Assembly (NCBI GenBank): GCA_958295725.1
Contig: OY282368.1
Coordinates: 1,634,001 to 1,698,000, forward strand
From: an uncultured Alphaproteobacteria bacterium
GTDB lineage: Bacteria; Pseudomonadota; Alphaproteobacteria; UBA2966
Direction of reading: 5' to 3'
Length of the DNA stretch: 64,000 bases
Within the stretch, counting starts at the first letter, position 1. Each line of letters begins with the position of its first letter. Both the position numbers and the translations under genes were made by a program. Shown piece by piece: positions 62,956-64,000 of the stretch. A model generated the notes under the pieces. The model had not been told where the DNA came from. It searched no databases and saw only the letters and a list, made by a program, of their open reading frames with translations.

Positions 62956-64000
62956 AGACCGAATACGATTTCTCGAAGGGCGAGCGCGGCAGGTTCTTCC
63001 GCGAAGGCGCCAAGTTCGTCCTTCCCGCTTCCGACGCGAAAGCGGACTGGGCGGGCCCCAAGGGATCGCTTGGGAAGTTCATCGTCGAGGAGGCGAAGAG
63101 GACGCTTGAGTCATACCGTGCGCAACCGCGTCTCGTGACCGAACATGCCAACCACGAACGCGATACGGCTCACGGTGGGTACGCCCATCGGCAGCTGTTC
63201 GAGCTCGCCCAGAACAGCGCGGACGCCTTGTTGGGCGCGCCGGGCGGGAAAAGCATCCTGATCCGCCTGACGGAACACTTTCTCTACTGCGCCGACGACG
63301 GAAATCCCATCGACGAGCCCGGTGTCGGAGGACTCATGTTCTCCCATATGTCGAGCAAACGGAACACCGGTGCGATCGGCAGGTTCGGGCTTGGTTTCAA
63401 ATCCGTTCTGGGTGTGACCGATGCCCCCGAGTTCTACAGTCGGTCGGGCTCCTTCCGATTCGACAAGGCGCACGCGGTGGAGCACATAGCGAAGGTCGCG
63501 TCAGCCGAGCGCTACCCGGTGTTGCGTCTGCCCGAACCCATCGAACCCGACGACGCAAAGAGAACAGACGAGGATTTGCGGGAACTGATGAGTTGGGCGA
63601 CGAACATCGTCCGCCTGCCCCTCAGGATCGGCACGCATGAGCGCCTTGCCCGACAGATTCGGGACTTCCCACCGGAGTTCCTGCTGTTCGCCGATCACGT
63701 TCGCTACCTGACCCTTGAGGATGGGGAACGTTCCCGAAATCTCATGTTGCGGGATCGGGACGGCGAACTTCGGCTCGACACCGGCGAGGGGGTCGCGCGG
63801 TGGCGGGTGTTCGAGATGACCCACTGCCTTTCCAACGAAGCCCGGAGTAACTGGTCCTTGCGCAACGACAGCAACGATGCGCCGGTCCGGTGGGCCGCGC
63901 CGCTCGACCGCCTGGACCGTCCCGGCCAGTTCTGGGCATTCTTGCCGACACATACCGCGAGTCTCGTCGCCGGCATCCTGAACGCGCCATGGAAGACCAA
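62952..64000 (+). CDS. BrnA-like N-terminus fused to GHKL (sacsin/Hsp90-like) ATPase, partial
   Basis: 349 codons are visible, open to the right edge. Residues 1-25 (MKTEYDFSKGERGRFFRE) match the opening DFSKGxRGxFxR element seen in antitoxins that follow BrnT-type toxins. The usual ribbon-helix-helix is not evident. Residues about 65-155 form a GHKL ATP site: HRQLFELAQNSADA (E84, N88), CADDGNPI (D115-D116), GRFGLGFKSV (143-152). That order and spacing match sacsin-type and Hsp90 ATPases. The rest includes FWAFLPTHTASLVAGILNAP, recurring in sacsin-like proteins. Probably a large defence or quality-control protein controlled with a toxin; inference. Confidence 0.75.
   Translation, partial: MKTEYDFSKGERGRFFREGAKFVLPASDAKADWAGPKGSLGKFIVEEAKRTLESYRAQPRLVTEHANHERDTAHGGYAHRQLFELAQNSADALLGAPGGKSILIRLTEHFLYCADDGNPIDEPGVGGLMFSHMSSKRNTGAIGRFGLGFKSVLGVTDAPEFYSRSGSFRFDKAHAVEHIAKVASAERYPVLRLPEPIEPDDAKRTDEDLRELMSWATNIVRLPLRIGTHERLARQIRDFPPEFLLFADHVRYLTLEDGERSRNLMLRDRDGELRLDTGEGVARWRVFEMTHCLSNEARSNWSLRNDSNDAPVRWAAPLDRLDRPGQFWAFLPTHTASLVAGILNAPWKT

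Overview
The window is GC-rich DNA from an alphaproteobacterium, probably a Rhodospirillales-like lineage. The support is the order rplK-rplA-rplJ-rplL-rpoB-rpoC behind tuf-secE-nusG, the block ubiE-ubiB-coaBC-dut-moeB, the block mdh-sucC-sucD-sucA-sucB-lpdA, a 41-residue L36, and an RpoH-type promoter before htpG. All coordinates, starts and motifs were read by eye; no database search was run.

Layout. 1-12444 (minus): transcription/translation block in the order tRNA-Tyr, tRNA-Gly, tuf, tRNA-Trp, secE, nusG, rplK, rplA, rplJ, rplL, rpoB, rpoC (rpoC runs off the left edge). 12600-15375: rlmB, a Rieske oxygenase, tRNA-Thr and tRNA-His. 15427-16565: a complete IS481-like element with 5-bp target duplication. 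16649-23570: accessory metabolism (M20 peptidase with polysaccharide deacetylase, a VOC protein, CYTH-CHAD protein, orphan ParA-like ATPase, SH3 protein, 2-hydroxyacid dehydrogenase). 23596-29183: DsrE-like protein, moeB, dut, coaBC, ubiB, ubiE. 29205-30268: IS debris and a small orphan ORF in lower-GC DNA. 30269-35954: FIST and TauD proteins, a carboxymuconolactone-decarboxylase-like protein, a 3-hydroxyisobutyrate-dehydrogenase-like protein, an atypical SDR, an aminotransferase. 36039-39411: a large surface lipoprotein gene preceded by a 29-copy 13-bp tandem array, bracketed by two IS remnants. 39417-43465: glycolate oxidase glcDEF. 43574-47525: L36, VOC, SDR, RNase HII, tautomerase, a second TauD. 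47638-51229: a three-gene, ATGA-coupled operon of two unrecognised proteins and a Lon-like/TM/FGE-domain fusion. 51320-62614: small ORF, htpG, then the TCA block. 62662-64000: a BrnT-type toxin overlapped by an ORF whose start resembles its antitoxin but which continues into a GHKL ATPase and runs off the right edge.

The housekeeping blocks are ordinary. The parts most likely to be undescribed are the BrnT/antitoxin-like-GHKL pair at the right edge, the Lon-like/FGE three-gene operon, and the lipoprotein gene with its 13-bp array, whose unit length makes repeat number change reading phase. Solo ends of an IS481-like element are scattered through the right half of the window, all in one orientation.
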